A model generated the notes under the pieces. It was not told where the DNA came from. It did no database searches and worked only from the letters and a program-made list of their open reading frames with translations. A DNA stretch of 64,000 nt from Adiantum capillus-veneris. Its lineage: Eukaryota; Streptophyta; Polypodiopsida; Polypodiales; Pteridaceae. Location of the stretch: NCBI GenBank assembly GCA_014529385.2, contig CM043958.1, positions 156,401,293-156,465,292 of the forward strand, in the 5' to 3' direction. Every line of letters begins with the position of its first letter. The stretch's first letter is position 1. The translations under genes and the position numbers were made by a program. Positions 11,201 to 22,622 of this stretch are shown one piece after another.

Positions 11201-11558
11201 TTTTAAAAACTCAAAGAGAGTTTGTGAGAGAAAAGATCTTTTGCTTTATTTTTAGGCTTTTGATTTGAAGTTTTTCGGGGCTCTGCTTTTGGCATCCCTT
11301 GTAAATTAAATACGTGAATCGGGCTCCCACTCTGCAGAGCATCTGGACGCAGAGTCTGAGAGTGAGACCCGATCCACTCTTGTACTTTGAACACTGATTA
11401 ATAAATACCGAAAGGGACGCCAGTCTTTGGGGCCAATATCTCTAGGCACGGAACTTCGTCGGGCCAATGCAAATCTATTGTGAATTGTGAACTGTTTTGA
11501 AGTGGTTATTTGGTGCTGTCGTGATGATTCTTGACTTGGAGTATCCAAGTCTGTTACA
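10878..11558 (+). repeat. Gy-A 3' LTR with expanded GA tract
   Basis: The LTR is 681 bp, TGTCACAAAG...TGTTACA. It matches 4737-5367 but carries a (GA)n tract at about 11128-11196, which explains most of the length difference. Scattered substitutions separate the two LTRs, so the insertion is not recent. Confidence 0.95.
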
Positions 11559-11563
11559 ATGGG

Positions 11564-12553
11564 CTCATTCTCGAGCACACTTCTGGGAGAAGGTGCAGAG
11601 CGTGGAGTACTGGCTTGTATTGTGTTGATGCAATAGAAAGAAATACCGAAAGGGGCGCCAAGGTTTGGGGCCAATACTCTCTGGGGTGGAATTCCGCCAC
11701 TCCGTGTTGCGTGTGCTCTCTCTCTTTCAATTCAATTGTTATTGAAGTGCTAAAAGACTGTTCAATCTGTTCTTTTCTATTGGCACGTGGTGCCCGTCTT
11801 GTGACAGGATCACTGATGGAGGCAGTTCTAGTGGCACCAGGGCGAGATGTTTCCATTACACGTGTCATAGGAAAACTTTGGTTGCATTGCGAGGGGTATC
11901 TAGGCCATGAGGACTTTTATATCATGCCTTTGGAGGGTGTGATGTCCTCTTGGGTATTCCTTGGTATCACAAGAACGGTGTCGTGGTCGATTGTCGGGCA
12001 AGAAAGGCCACTATGAAGAATGAGAAAGGCAAAGAAATTACTCTCGATGTAAAATTAAAGGGTGAGTCTGTCCCACTTGTATCGGCTTTGGCCGTTTTAA
12101 AATTAATGAAATCTAGTCTCTTTGTTTACTCGAATCTACTTGAATGATCTTAATGAAAATAAGAACTTGAATCTTCTTGACTGGGAGAAAGAATGACAAG
12201 AGTTTTTCCAAGCTCAAGCCGACTGTTTCTTTGAGGGTTTGCATGGAGAGCTACCTCCCGAGAGACCTGAAGATCATGTGATTGATCTAATTCCTGGCAG
12301 TTTGCCACCGAATCGGCCACCTTACAGAGTAAGCAGAGCCCAGAATGAGGAAATCATGAACCGAGCGAAAGAACTTCTAGAAAAGTGTTCATTTCAGCCT
12401 GGTTCAACAGTGCTTCTAGTGTTGAAGAAAGATAGATCTTGGAGAATGTGCATTGATTTGAGAGCTCTCAACAAAATCACTATTAATAACAGGTTTCCAA
12501 TACTCAAGATCGATGATATACCTGACAAGCTATAGGGTTCTACGTGTTTCAAC
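11564..12553 (+). mobile_element. Older gypsy copy Gy-B, left part (LTR end, protease, RT start)
   Basis: 11564-11760 aligns with the R-U5 part of the Gy-A LTR (the GAAATACCGAAAGGGGCGCC block). The sequence then jumps into protease (about 11820-12060, LWLHCEGYLGHEDFYIMPLEG) and RT (12230-12545, SWRMCIDLRALNKIT). Gag is missing. RT is interrupted at 12553 by the hAT insertion and resumes at 15851. The start of its LTR probably lies before 4737, split off by Gy-A. Confidence 0.8.
12230..12553 (+). pseudogene. Gy-B RT, N-terminal part
   Basis: The 98-aa frame 12239-12535 carries RPPYRVSRAQNEEIMNRAK, LLVLKKDRSWRMCIDLRALN and NNRFPILKIDDI, the fingers region of gypsy RT. A TAG follows DKL. The ISP/YCSPM segment is shortened relative to Gy-A. 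The next codons (GSTCFN) are cut by the hAT transposon. Confidence 0.85.
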
Positions 12554-12690
12554 CAGAGTTACCGGGGAACGGCATTTTAGGGCCTTGGAACGCCGGAACG
12601 ACGTTCCGGCCGGCTAGAGGTTTCTGGAGCGCGTCGGAACGGAACGGCGTTCCGGCTGAAAGCTGTCACCGGAACGGGCCGGAACGGCCC
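12554..12690 (+). repeat. hAT left terminal and subterminal repeats
   Basis: The terminal inverted repeat is followed by many copies of GGAACG and its complement CGTTCC in about 130 bp. Clustered short subterminal motifs are where hAT transposases bind. The same motif is dense at the right end. Confidence 0.85.
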
Positions 12691-12761
12691 CAACGGCAGT
12701 TTTTGAAATTTAAAAAAATGACTGTTGGGCAGCCAACGGCCATTTTCAGCAGTGAAAAAAG

Positions 12762-12768
12762 TATATAA
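12762..12768 (+). promoter_or_regulatory. TATA box of the hAT transposase gene
   Basis: TATATAA lies 297 bp before the transposase ATG. It is followed by a CT-rich leader with repeated CAAGGCTCAAGCTCTC-like units, which reads as a plant core promoter and 5' UTR. Confidence 0.7.
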
Positions 12769-13064
12769 TGCCCCCCTCCTCCCCCATTCTTCACACACTC
12801 ATCAAGCCTCAAGGCCCATTCTCCCTTGCTCGAGCCTTGCTCTCAACTCTCAAGCCATAGTGTGGAGCCGCGGCATGCCTCAAGGCTCAAGCTCTCAACC
12901 TCTCTCTCTCTTGGGCTAACTTCTAAGTTCTAACCCTCAACTTTCAAGGCTCAAGGCTCAAGCTCTCACGGAATCAAGCGGCAAGCCTCTCTCTCTCAAT
13001 CCCTCTCTCTCTCTCTCTCAAAGTTCAAGATCAAGCTCTCTCTTTCACGGATAATCCATCATCC

Positions 13065-15262
13065 ATGGCCTCTTCTTCTGGTTCAAGCCCCTCCGTTCAT
13101 GCGGGCAACACTCAAAAGGCGAAGGAATGGTCGTGGTGGGATGAAGTGACCTCGGAGGGCACCTTGTCGGCGGCGGGAGGTTCTCGTGCATGGGGATGCA
13201 AGCTATGCTCTTACACGCGGAAAGGGGGGCATGACAAAGTGAGGGCACACTTTCTTCGAGTGCCGGGACATGAGGTGAAATTTTGTGCCAACGTAACCAT
13301 CGAGAAGAAGAAGGAGCTCGAGGAAAAGGATCGGCAATTCAACCATAAAGCCAAGCCGGCACGCAAAGGTATTGATCCAAAGACCCTCATTTTCCCTTCT
13401 TCCTCTCTACCCGGTGTAGGTGTTGGTGCATCTTCAAAAGGTCCAATTCGTCGCCAAAAGACCCTTGCCACCTCTTGGGACCCAAAGAAGAAGGAAGAGG
13501 TGGATGCGGCCGTGGCCCGATTCTTCTATCACGACCATATCCCATTTGTCGCAGCGAGGTATGTTCATTGTTTTATGATTCATCAATCTTCTCTCTCATC
13601 TCTTCCGTTATCGTCGTTTCCACTTTTTTGATACTAACCTCTTCTATGTTTGATCGAAATAGGTCGGAGTATTGGAAAGTCATGGTGCAACGGATAGGAG
13701 AGTATGGCACCGGCTATGTGCCGCCATCTTCAGAGGCTCTCCGAACCACCTTGCTCGATCGAGAGAAGGCTATCGTGGAGCAAGCAACCCTCAACATTCA
13801 GCGTCTTTGGGCAAAACATGGCGTTTCCTTCATTGTTGACGGGTGGAGCGATACAAGGAAGAGATCTATCCATGGTCTCGTCGCATACTCCAGTGGAGAG
13901 ATGTACTTTGTGCACTCTCATGATGCCACTGAGAGTGGCAAGTCCGCCGATGTCCTCTCTGCAGAGTGGACAGCGGCCATAGAAACCATCGGTGAGCAAC
14001 ACGTGGTGGCCTTTGTCACAGATGGGGAGGCATCAAACAGGGCAGCAGCAGCTATCATAGAGGGCCACTATCCGCATGTGACAGTGTGCTTTTGCATGGC
14101 ACACTGCTTGAACAACCTTCTAAAAGACATCGGCAAGCTAGACTGGATTGCTCCAGTCATTGCTGATGCAGTGAAGATGGTTACTTTTATCAACAATCAC
14201 AACTTGGTTCGGAGTGAGTACCTCAAGAGGTCGGGCGGCAAAGTGCTTCTAAAGTATTCAGATACCCGCTTCGCATTCAACTTTCTTCTTGTACGCAGGC
14301 TGTCTGAATGTCAAAATGCGGTCCGACAGGTCTTCATCAGTGATGAGTTCACCACCTCCCCCTATGCAAAGACAGTTGCAGGGATTTTGTGCAAGGATAA
14401 GGCAGAGGATCTTGAGTTCTGGAAGGAGCTCAAGAGTCTAGATGCACAGGTAAAACCGGTGGTTCATTTGCTTCGAGTTCTGGATGGCATGGATTCTTGC
14501 ATTGGCAAGATTTATGAGGCAATGGATTGCATGATTGAGCAGCTTGCACAGCTTGAGCCGAACGCAGAGCGATATGAGGAGATCCATGCGCTTTGCAGCT
14601 CAAGGTGGAATTCATATGCCTCTCCTTTACACGGGGCAGCGTACATGGTGGATCCAGAGTTCCAAGGTGCAGGGCAAGAGACAGATAGGGAAGTCATGAA
14701 CCAATTTACAGAGATCTTAAACAAGATGGTTCTAGACAGAGATGGGCGACGCATTGTCAGAGATCAGCTGAGACAGTACAGACAGATGCGGGGGTCATTT
14801 GGCAGTCCAGATGCTCAGATTGATCGCAGGAAAATAGGTTCAGTGCTTTGGTGGGAGGACTATGGCTATGATGGCACTGAGCTTCAGAGATTGGCGATCC
14901 GTATTCTCAGCCAGTCAGTTAGTACCTCATGCTTGGAGCAATTGTGGAGTACCTTTAGCTACATTGCTTCCAAGAAGAGAAATCGGCTTGGAGTGGAGAA
15001 GGCTAATGATCTTGTCTTCGTCAGCGCAAATTTGAAAATGCTTTGCAAGAGTATAGACAAACAGACAGATCCTTTTACACAGTGGGAGATGGAGCAAGAG
15101 GCTTCTCAGGCGGGTGGAGATGCACATCCACCAACACCAGGTACTTCATCTGTGGGTGAGATCGAGCCAGACCTAGACCTCGATGATGAGGAATGGGAGG
15201 ATGTGCATGATTTACAGCCGGCTACTACGGATTGGGAGGCCTCTCAGGCTAGTGGCTCTTGA
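13065..15262 (+). CDS. hAT transposase (BED zinc finger), two exons, intact
   Basis: Exons 13065-13558 and 13663-15262 join into 697 codons with no stop. The 104-bp intron has GT..AG ends and a perfect TACTAAC branch site at 13632-13638. Residues about 24-75 form a BED-type finger (C45, C48, H69, C74) that would bind transposon ends. The catalytic domain follows with VDGWSD (D224), VTDGEASN (D285), the hAT CxxH motif CMAH (C309, H312) and an SSRW...DPEF segment (about 478-498) where the catalytic Glu is expected. Residues about 560-625 are the hAT C-terminal dimerisation domain. An acidic tail ends the protein. The ATG was chosen because it opens the BED frame just after the leader. The copy looks functional. 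Confidence 0.95.
13559..13662 (+). other. Intron of the hAT transposase gene
   Basis: The donor GTATGT and acceptor AAATAG flank 104 bp. TACTAAC sits about 25 bp before the acceptor. Splicing restores one frame (AG+G = Arg165). Reading through the intron would meet stops, so splicing is required. Confidence 0.9.
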
Positions 15263-15842
15263 GTCTTGAGTCTTTGCCATTTATCCACCTTTTTGTATGG
15301 CTGCTTGAGCCTTGCCCTCTTTGCCATTTGTAGCTACTAGCATCTTTATGGTATTTGTCACCTTCAGTCTTTTGGTATTGTGGTCACTGAAGTCTGGTTT
15401 GAACTTTGCCCCCCTTTGGTTTTTTTGTAGCACCTTGGCCGCTGGCGGCCCTTGAGGCTTGTTACTATGTTAGCCATAATTAATTCCAAAGTGTTATCTC
15501 TGACTACTACTCTTGCAATTATTTGAGAGCATTGTGTATGTACTATGGGCATTGTGTTTGCTCATTGTTGTTCATCTGGCTATGTACTCTGGGCGCCTCA
15601 CATCCCAATCAAGTCATAATAAGGTTAAATGGTCTTCGAATCGTGTTTTTTCAATTTTGTGGGTATTAGAGTCAAAGGACTCTAATACTACTTGTATTCA
15701 AACACGTAACGCTAAAAAAAATAATATTTGGGTGTTTTTTTAGCCTGCCGTTCCGCGCCGTTCCCGTTCCGGGCCCATTCCCGTTCCCCCGTTCCGCAGG
15801 GAGGCCCGTCGCCGTTCCCGTTCCGCGTTCCGGGTAACTCTG
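15263..15842 (+). repeat. hAT 3' region and right subterminal repeats
   Basis: 15263-15740 is the 3' UTR and spacer, without an ORF of note. 15744-15842 is packed with CCGTTCC motifs and ends in the terminal inverted repeat. This mirrors the left end. Confidence 0.85.
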
Positions 15843-15850
15843 GTTTCAAC

Positions 15851-16117
15851 ATAATCGACATGAAAAGTGGCTATATCTGATTAGGATTGCTCTTGGAGAT
15901 GTATACAAGACCATCGCTCTTGGAGATGTATACAAGACCGCGTTCGGGACGTCCTTTGGATTGTACAAGTATTTGGTGATGCCTTTTGGTCTCATAAATG
16001 CTCCTGCAACGTAACAAGATGATGGACAGACTTTTTAGAGAGTATAGGTCAGTTGTGGGCACCTTCTTCGACGACATCATTGTGTTCTCCAAGAGTGAAT
16101 CAGAACATAGACTGCTG
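15851..16117 (+). pseudogene. Gy-B RT, central part after the hAT insertion
   Basis: The RT continues with IDMKSGY, the [19 protein letters not shown]-like segment and FFDDIIVFSKSESEH (catalytic DD). A 27-bp direct duplication (about 15889-15915 and 15916-15942) and several frame breaks are present. The sequence is cut at about 16117 by a minus-strand LTR. Confidence 0.85.
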
Positions 16118-16271
16118 CAGGCTTGCACACTCCAAGCGAGAAATCAATAGCAACACACAAACAGAAACTTCAAAACCACTGAGCTTAAATTTAAAAAAAA
16201 AAAATAAAAAAATAAAAAAAATAAAATAAAAAATAAAAATAAATAAATAAATAAATAAAAAATAAAAATAA

Positions 16272-16330
<59 letters not shown>

Positions 16331-16805
16331 ACACGGCAGGGCGGAGTTCCGCGCCTAGAAGCACTAGCCTCAAAGATTGGCGCCCTTTTCAGGTTTTCTT
16401 TATTATTGATCACTGTAACGTACAACTCCCAATGGTCCTTTGCTCTCAGACTCTGCGTCCAGATGCTCTGCAGAGTGAGAGGCCCAAGGGCTCTTTTAAA
16501 CTTACAAGGGATGCCCAAAAGCAGAGCCCCAAAAGCATCTGCTCCCAAAAGCTAGCACTGGGCTCTCCAAGAGCAGCTAGCGAAATTTGCGAAAATCGGT
16601 AAAGTCTGCCACGCGGTACTAGCAGCGCAAAAGGCGGAAAAATCCTTACAACCCTGCCACGTCATTGTTCGTACGGAGTGCCACATCAACATGTTAGCGC
16701 ATTTTACGGAAGTCCTCAGAATTCAAGCTTTTGGTCTTTTAGGGTTTCGGGCCTCACGGACGGTGCATCCTTATAGGTTTTTGAGGCACTACGGCGACAT
16801 TAATT
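16118..16805 (-). repeat. Solo gypsy LTR (LTR-C), minus strand
   Basis: The sequence is the reverse orientation of the LTR family. CAAGCGAGAAATCAATAGC is shared with 17570, and an AT/GA tract (16271-16327) and the GGCGCC/CTCTGCGTCCAGATGCTCTGC blocks follow. No internal region accompanies it. Gy-B RT continues on both sides, so it is a solo LTR or remnant inserted into Gy-B. Its exact ends are uncertain by about 10 bp. Confidence 0.75.
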
Positions 16806-17552
16806 CGTGGTTAATGGAAAAAGCGCGAATTTATCCTACTTGAGATACACTTTTTGGGACATATCATCTCAACAGAAGGTGTAAAGATGGACCTGGCCAA
16901 GAAAAACCATACGAGATTGGCCAGAATTAAAGAATGTTCACGAAGTTAGCAGCTTTTTGGGTCTATGCTCTTACTACAGGCGGTTCATTAGGAAATTTGT
17001 AGAGATTGCTTCTCCATTGCATCTCCTGACTCAGAAAGGGGCTCCATTTGCTTGGAGACCTTTGGAAATTGCATCGCTCAACACTCTCAAGGAAAAATTG
17101 ACGATTGGTCCTGTTTTGATTTTACCAGATTTGTGGAAACAATTTGAAGTTTACTATGATGCTTGTGGTAGCAATCTAGTAATGCAGGACATTGCATATG
17201 AGAGCCGAATGTTCTCTAGTTAGAGAGGGTTGCACAAATTTATGAGAGCTGTTAGTAGTGATACGTGCTCTTGACTCAGTGGAGACACTTCCTGCTTGGA
17301 GTAGACTTTAGAGTGTTTACGGATCATCAAAGTTTGAAATACTTCTTGTCCTAGAAGCATCTTTTGGATAAATCATAAGCCAATGAGATAGGCAAACATT
17401 TTGTCGTAGTACCATTTTCAGATTGATCACGTGACTAGAAAGAAAAATGTGGTGGCTGAAGTGTTGTCTCGAAGATATGATTGATCAATACACTATAGAT
17501 CTAGATCTAGCAGACATCTTTGATCGGTTACAAATTGGGGAAACAGTTCAAG
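16806..17552 (+). pseudogene. Gy-B RT end and RNase H
   Basis: The frame continues with LLEIHFLGHIISTEG, then VSSFLGLCSYYRRFIRKF and ASPLHLLTQKG (16957-17223), then the RNase H start YYDACG. Many stops follow. The remnant ends at about 17552, inside the segment that precedes integrase (TVQ), where an LTR piece begins. Confidence 0.85.
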
Positions 17553-17624
17553 TGTAACGCGCTTGAACACTTCAAGTGAGAAATCAATAGCAAACACACG
17601 AACAAAACTTTAAAACCACTGAAC

Positions 17625-17677
<53 letters not shown>
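17553..17677 (-). repeat. gypsy LTR fragment (LTR-D) with GA tract
   Basis: TGTAACGCGCTTGAACACTT is the LTR terminus read backwards, followed by the GAGAAATCAATAGC block shared with LTR-C and a (GA)n tract at about 17629-17677. The rest of this LTR is missing because another LTR in plus orientation starts directly after the GA tract. Confidence 0.7.
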
Positions 17678-19150
<1,473 letters not shown>

Positions 19151-19214
19151 GGGTAGGTAAGTCACAAGAGATCCAGCATCGATCGCTTGTGGATCTCATC
19201 AATCTCCTCCATGG

Positions 19215-20123
19215 TCAGTAGTTTGACCGGGTGTCGTGCATGTCGGGCCAAAGTGATCCGAAGCCTCTGGTGCAGCCTTCTTCGATACTGTGTAGTCCTC
19301 CGCAGTCGGGGCGTCTGGATCTCCCCAGCTCGGTCGCCCGATCGATCAGTGTGCCTCTGGTGTGAGGCGACGGGCTCTGCTGTGGTAGTGGCTCCTCCGG
19401 GTGTCCAGTGTCTGCTCTAAAGAAGTCTGTGATGTGTCTTTGAGACTCGCTAGCCTCTCCTCTCATCAAGCTCTCTCTGTGTCGGCGCAGATCGAGTAGA
19501 AACAAACCCAAGCATGTCTGATCCTGGTACTGCATGACTCTGGAGAGTGGTCCAAAGCCCTCTTTGAACAAGCAGTGGAAGCGGCCTCGTATCTCGTAGT
19601 AGACAGGGTAGTGGCATGTGTAGTGCAACTCTGTCTCTGGCTCCATGCCCCACAGGGGGCATGTCATGGCCTCTGCTGGTACTCCATTGTATCTCCCAGT
19701 CTCGACCCGCAGCTGGTGTGAAGATGTGCGTATCTGGCCAATAGCACATCGTATCCCATGAGACAAGTGAGTGTCCATGTATCTGGGCCTCTCCACAAAA
19801 CCGTCCTCTGTAAGCTGGAGAAGATGTTCTCTGTAGAAAGCCATCTTCGTGCCCAGCTCTTGCGCTGGTTGTATCCATGTCTTCCTGATGTCTAGCTGAG
19901 CCAGGTCTTGTCGGATGAGCTTGGTGATCTGAGACTGTGTAAGAGTCAGAGAGGGTGCCTCTAATGAGTACTGGAAGGTGGGCAATCTGTCTATGCTGAA
20001 CCCATGCGCCTGAAACCATGATGTCATTTCACCATACCAGCATGCTGTATCTCCCTGCATGGCTAACTGTCGAGAGGACTCAAGTGCAAGACGGGCATAT
20101 CTGTCTCTGGGAAGCTCCCACAT
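19215..20123 (-). pseudogene. LINE ORF2, C-terminal domain
   Basis: A 302-codon frame remains open after the RT thumb. It contains CPLWGMEPETELHYTCHYPVY, a Cys/His cluster typical of LINE C-termini thought to bind nucleic acid, and a FLLDLRRHRESL segment near the end. It is separated from the RT by stops around 20130-20225, so it is not translated with it in this copy. Confidence 0.75.
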
Positions 20124-20224
20124 GCGGTGTATGAAGGAGACGAGATCTAGTAAGCGCCTCGACTACTAGTGGGGGGGCAGCAAGCTCTGCTCGGATAATG
20201 GCACGTGGTACTGAAGCCTTGGCT

Positions 20225-21000
20225 CTAATTAGCCATCAGTGCGACCTGTCCTCCCGTGATGATCCAAAGAAGACCCCATATCTCAGCTCCATAGAGCAAT
20301 GCAGACGCCACTAAAGTGTCAAATAGCCAGAGCTTCGTCCGAGGCTCCTGAAACTGAACCTGTGAACACATCCTCTCCAAACTGCCCAATGTTGCATGGG
20401 CTCTGGTCAATCTAGTCTCTGCTGCTCTCCTCAGTGAAAATGCTGGTCCACTAAAAACCACTCCAAGGTAAGTGTAAGCATGTGTACTCCACCGTCTTCT
20501 GACCGTATGTGAATGCGGGCGTTGACCTCCTGATCCACTGTGGGGTGGTATTAAATACCATGACCTTGGTTTTACCAAGGTTGACAGACAAACCACTTTC
20601 GTGGGCAAATCTATGCAGAGCATCCAAGTGACGTTGCATCCCCTCTGGAGAGTCGGAGATCAACACAATATCATCAGCATAGAGCAATAGTGGGATCCAT
20701 GTCCCTGCCAGCTGTGCACCTCTATCACCATCTCTCTCAATGTAGTCAGCAACCTCATCCACATACATACCAAATAGAGTAGGAGAGAGCGGGCAGCCTT
20801 GCTTCACACCAATAGTGGAGTGAACCGGTGTGGACAAGCCCTCTGGGGTGCATACATGCCCCACTACTGACTTGTACAATGCCATGATCCCCCAAATGAG
20901 CTTTGTGGGTACTCCCATCTCCTGTAATCTGTGCATCAATCTAGCTCTGGGTACTGTGTCAAATGCTTTGCGAAAGTCCACAAAGCTACAATAGATCCTT
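20225..21000 (-). pseudogene. LINE ORF2, reverse transcriptase core
   Basis: The minus strand carries SFVDFRKAFDTVPRARL (catalytic Asp), GVKQGCPLSPTLF, and LLYADDIVLIS with YADD at 20670-20681, then GLSVNLGKTKVMVFN. The frame shifts near 20460-20500, and the thumb (AYTYLGVVFSG..., TLVASALLYGAEIWG) continues in another frame to a stop near 20225. Palm motifs are intact but the fingers are missing. Confidence 0.9.
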
Positions 21001-21020
21001 CTCCCATGAGAGCAGGATCT

Positions 21021-21424
21021 TTACCAGCTATTCTTGAGTCAGGACTCACGTGAGGCATGGCGGCTCTTTCATGAGCGATCCCCCCCACCTGCCATTACCT
21101 CTACAGAGACTTGGGGCCAGTACGCATCATCTTTGTACACAGTTTCTGGACAGCCGCCCCTCCCCGACCCCCCCAATCCATGCCCACACACACGTGCTTT
21201 TTTCACCGCTGAGATGGTGAGGAAGGCCATTGACAGGATGAGGAGTGGGAGAGCATATGATCATGATGGCTTAGTGGCTGAGCATTTCATGCATGCCAGA
21301 GATCTACTAGCAGAGCGTCTAGTAGTTATATTTAATCGTGCCATGTGTGAGGGCTTACCTGATACTTGGAGCCTTTCTACGATTGTACCCATCTTCAAGT
21401 CAGGAGACCCTAGTCGAGCCAAAA
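21021..21424 (+). pseudogene. Inverted segment of LINE ORF2 (endonuclease-RT linker)
   Basis: On the plus strand, opposite to the rest of the LINE, a frame encodes SREAWRLFHERS, EMVRKAIDRMRSGRAYDHDG, LVVIFNRAMCEGLPDTWS and IVPIFKSGDPS. These are the linker and RT motif 0/1 that normally lie between endonuclease and RT. The block sits in the correct place but upside down. The expected region between IFKSGDP and FVDFRKAFD is absent. Confidence 0.85.
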
Positions 21425-22622
21425 ATGCCCTTTTCTTCTGCCGCACTAGGCGTCGGAAGTCAATCTGTGACTGCCTGTGAGTGATGTCTCCCAAAAGCAC
21501 CTCCCTCTGAAGTCTAGCTCTAGTCTCGCGGCATTCCGCATCATACCAGCTGTTCTGGGGCATGCTCCCAGAACGGCGTCTCTGCTCAGGCTGAGTGTGT
21601 GGGTATGCCTCTGCTGCTGCATCATGTAAAGTCTGTGTCAGTATAGTAGTAAGCTCCTCCAGAGGTCGTCCTGGCTCCTCAGTGCACAAGCGTGTGTATA
21701 TCCCGTCTATGTATACAGAGTCCGTCTCCCGCGTGAAGGTGTAGCGAGTAGGGGCAGCTGCCCGTGGCCTGTGTGCTACACTGAACTGGAAAGAGATGGT
21801 CAACGACATAAGAGCATGATCCACTGCCACCCCAATAGGTCTGGGCCCAACAGTGAGATCCTGGATACTAGAGATGAGGCTCGGCTGTGCCATGACATAA
21901 TCCAGTGTGCTGGCTCCGTGTCTGTGTGGAAAGCATGTGAAACCTCCCGCAGCAGGAAATCTCTGTATGCCATTCAAGATGGCCAATCCATGTGCAGTCC
22001 CCATGTCTATCAAGTGCCGTCCATATTCAGTATATTCCCCATCCTGCGATCGTCTAGATAGGCCTGTCTCCACCACATCCAACTCTCTCAGCATCTCCTT
22101 TGAGGTATCATAAAACACTGTCTGATGATGGGCAGTCCTAGCATTGAAGTCCCCTAGAATGATAATGTCACCGTCTCTAGAGAACTCCCATATGTCATCA
22201 TCCAAGTTAGAAAAGGGGGATTGTCCTTCAGGTGGTGCATATACTGACGTACTCGGGGGAAAGTAGCAAATAGCAATGTAAAGATATCTACCTGTCTCTG
22301 CTCTCAATCTCACCCACATGTACCTAGCTTGCTCATCTCTGCGAGCTATATGTATCAATGGCTGCAGCTCCTCCCTGAATAACACTGCCACTCCTCCCGA
22401 GCCCCGCCCTTTGTGCTCCGATCGTGTCTGCTGTCTACAGGCTGTCTCCCATCTGTATCCACTAATGTGAGGCATAGACTGCCCAGGGGCCTGATGCGTC
22501 TCAGAGTAGAAGATGATGTCTCTCCCGGAAAAACTCTCCTCAAAAGCACCTACATCAAGACGCATAGATCCATTACAATTCCAGGTAGCAATTTTGAGTG
22601 CAGTCCCATAGGCCTCACACCG
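21425..22622 (-). pseudogene. LINE ORF2, AP-endonuclease part
   Basis: The frame continues without a break from the ORF1 stop. Codons after TGA read RCEAYGTALKIATWNCNG, the start of an AP endonuclease, and the first Met comes only after NGS (22565). Motifs are the Glu of SETHQ, GDFNART (Asp/Asn), LDYVMAQP and DHALMS, so the catalytic set looks complete. The domain nicks target DNA for target-primed reverse transcription. After ...KKRAFLARLG near 21425 the true sequence is lost to an inverted block. Confidence 0.85.

Larger units (their letters stand above)
4737..11558 (+). mobile_element. Complete Ty3/gypsy chromovirus copy (Gy-A)
   Basis: Two LTRs (4737-5367 and 10878-11558), both TGT...ACA, bound an internal region with a PBS, gag, pol and a C-terminal chromodomain. 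The 5-bp target duplication ATGGG is perfect (4732-4736 and 11559-11563). Gene order is gag-protease-RT-RNase H-integrase-chromodomain, as in chromoviruses. The LTRs have diverged and the ORFs carry many stops and frameshifts, so the copy is old and cannot transpose alone. It landed inside an LTR of a related element that resumes at 11564. Confidence 0.95.
12554..15842 (+). mobile_element. Complete hAT DNA transposon
   Basis: The element begins CAGAGTTACCGGGGAACGG and ends with the inverted form GCGTTCCGGGTAACTCTG. Its 8-bp target duplication GTTTCAAC is perfect (12546-12553 and 15843-15850), the size typical of hAT. Inside are a TATA box, a CT-rich leader, a two-exon intact transposase gene and GGAACG-rich subterminal regions at both ends. 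It lies in the RT of Gy-B between the codons before and after GSTCFN. All parts needed for transposition look intact. Confidence 0.97.

Noticed and set aside
13704-14002. Other frames over the hAT transposase
   Set aside because: They are shadows of the intact transposase exon 2.
21034-21480. Plus-strand ORF as an independent gene
   Set aside because: Its motifs are the LINE linker and RT start that are missing from the minus-strand LINE around it. Its end (NALFFCRTRRR) is antisense of the endonuclease frame. It is an inverted LINE segment.
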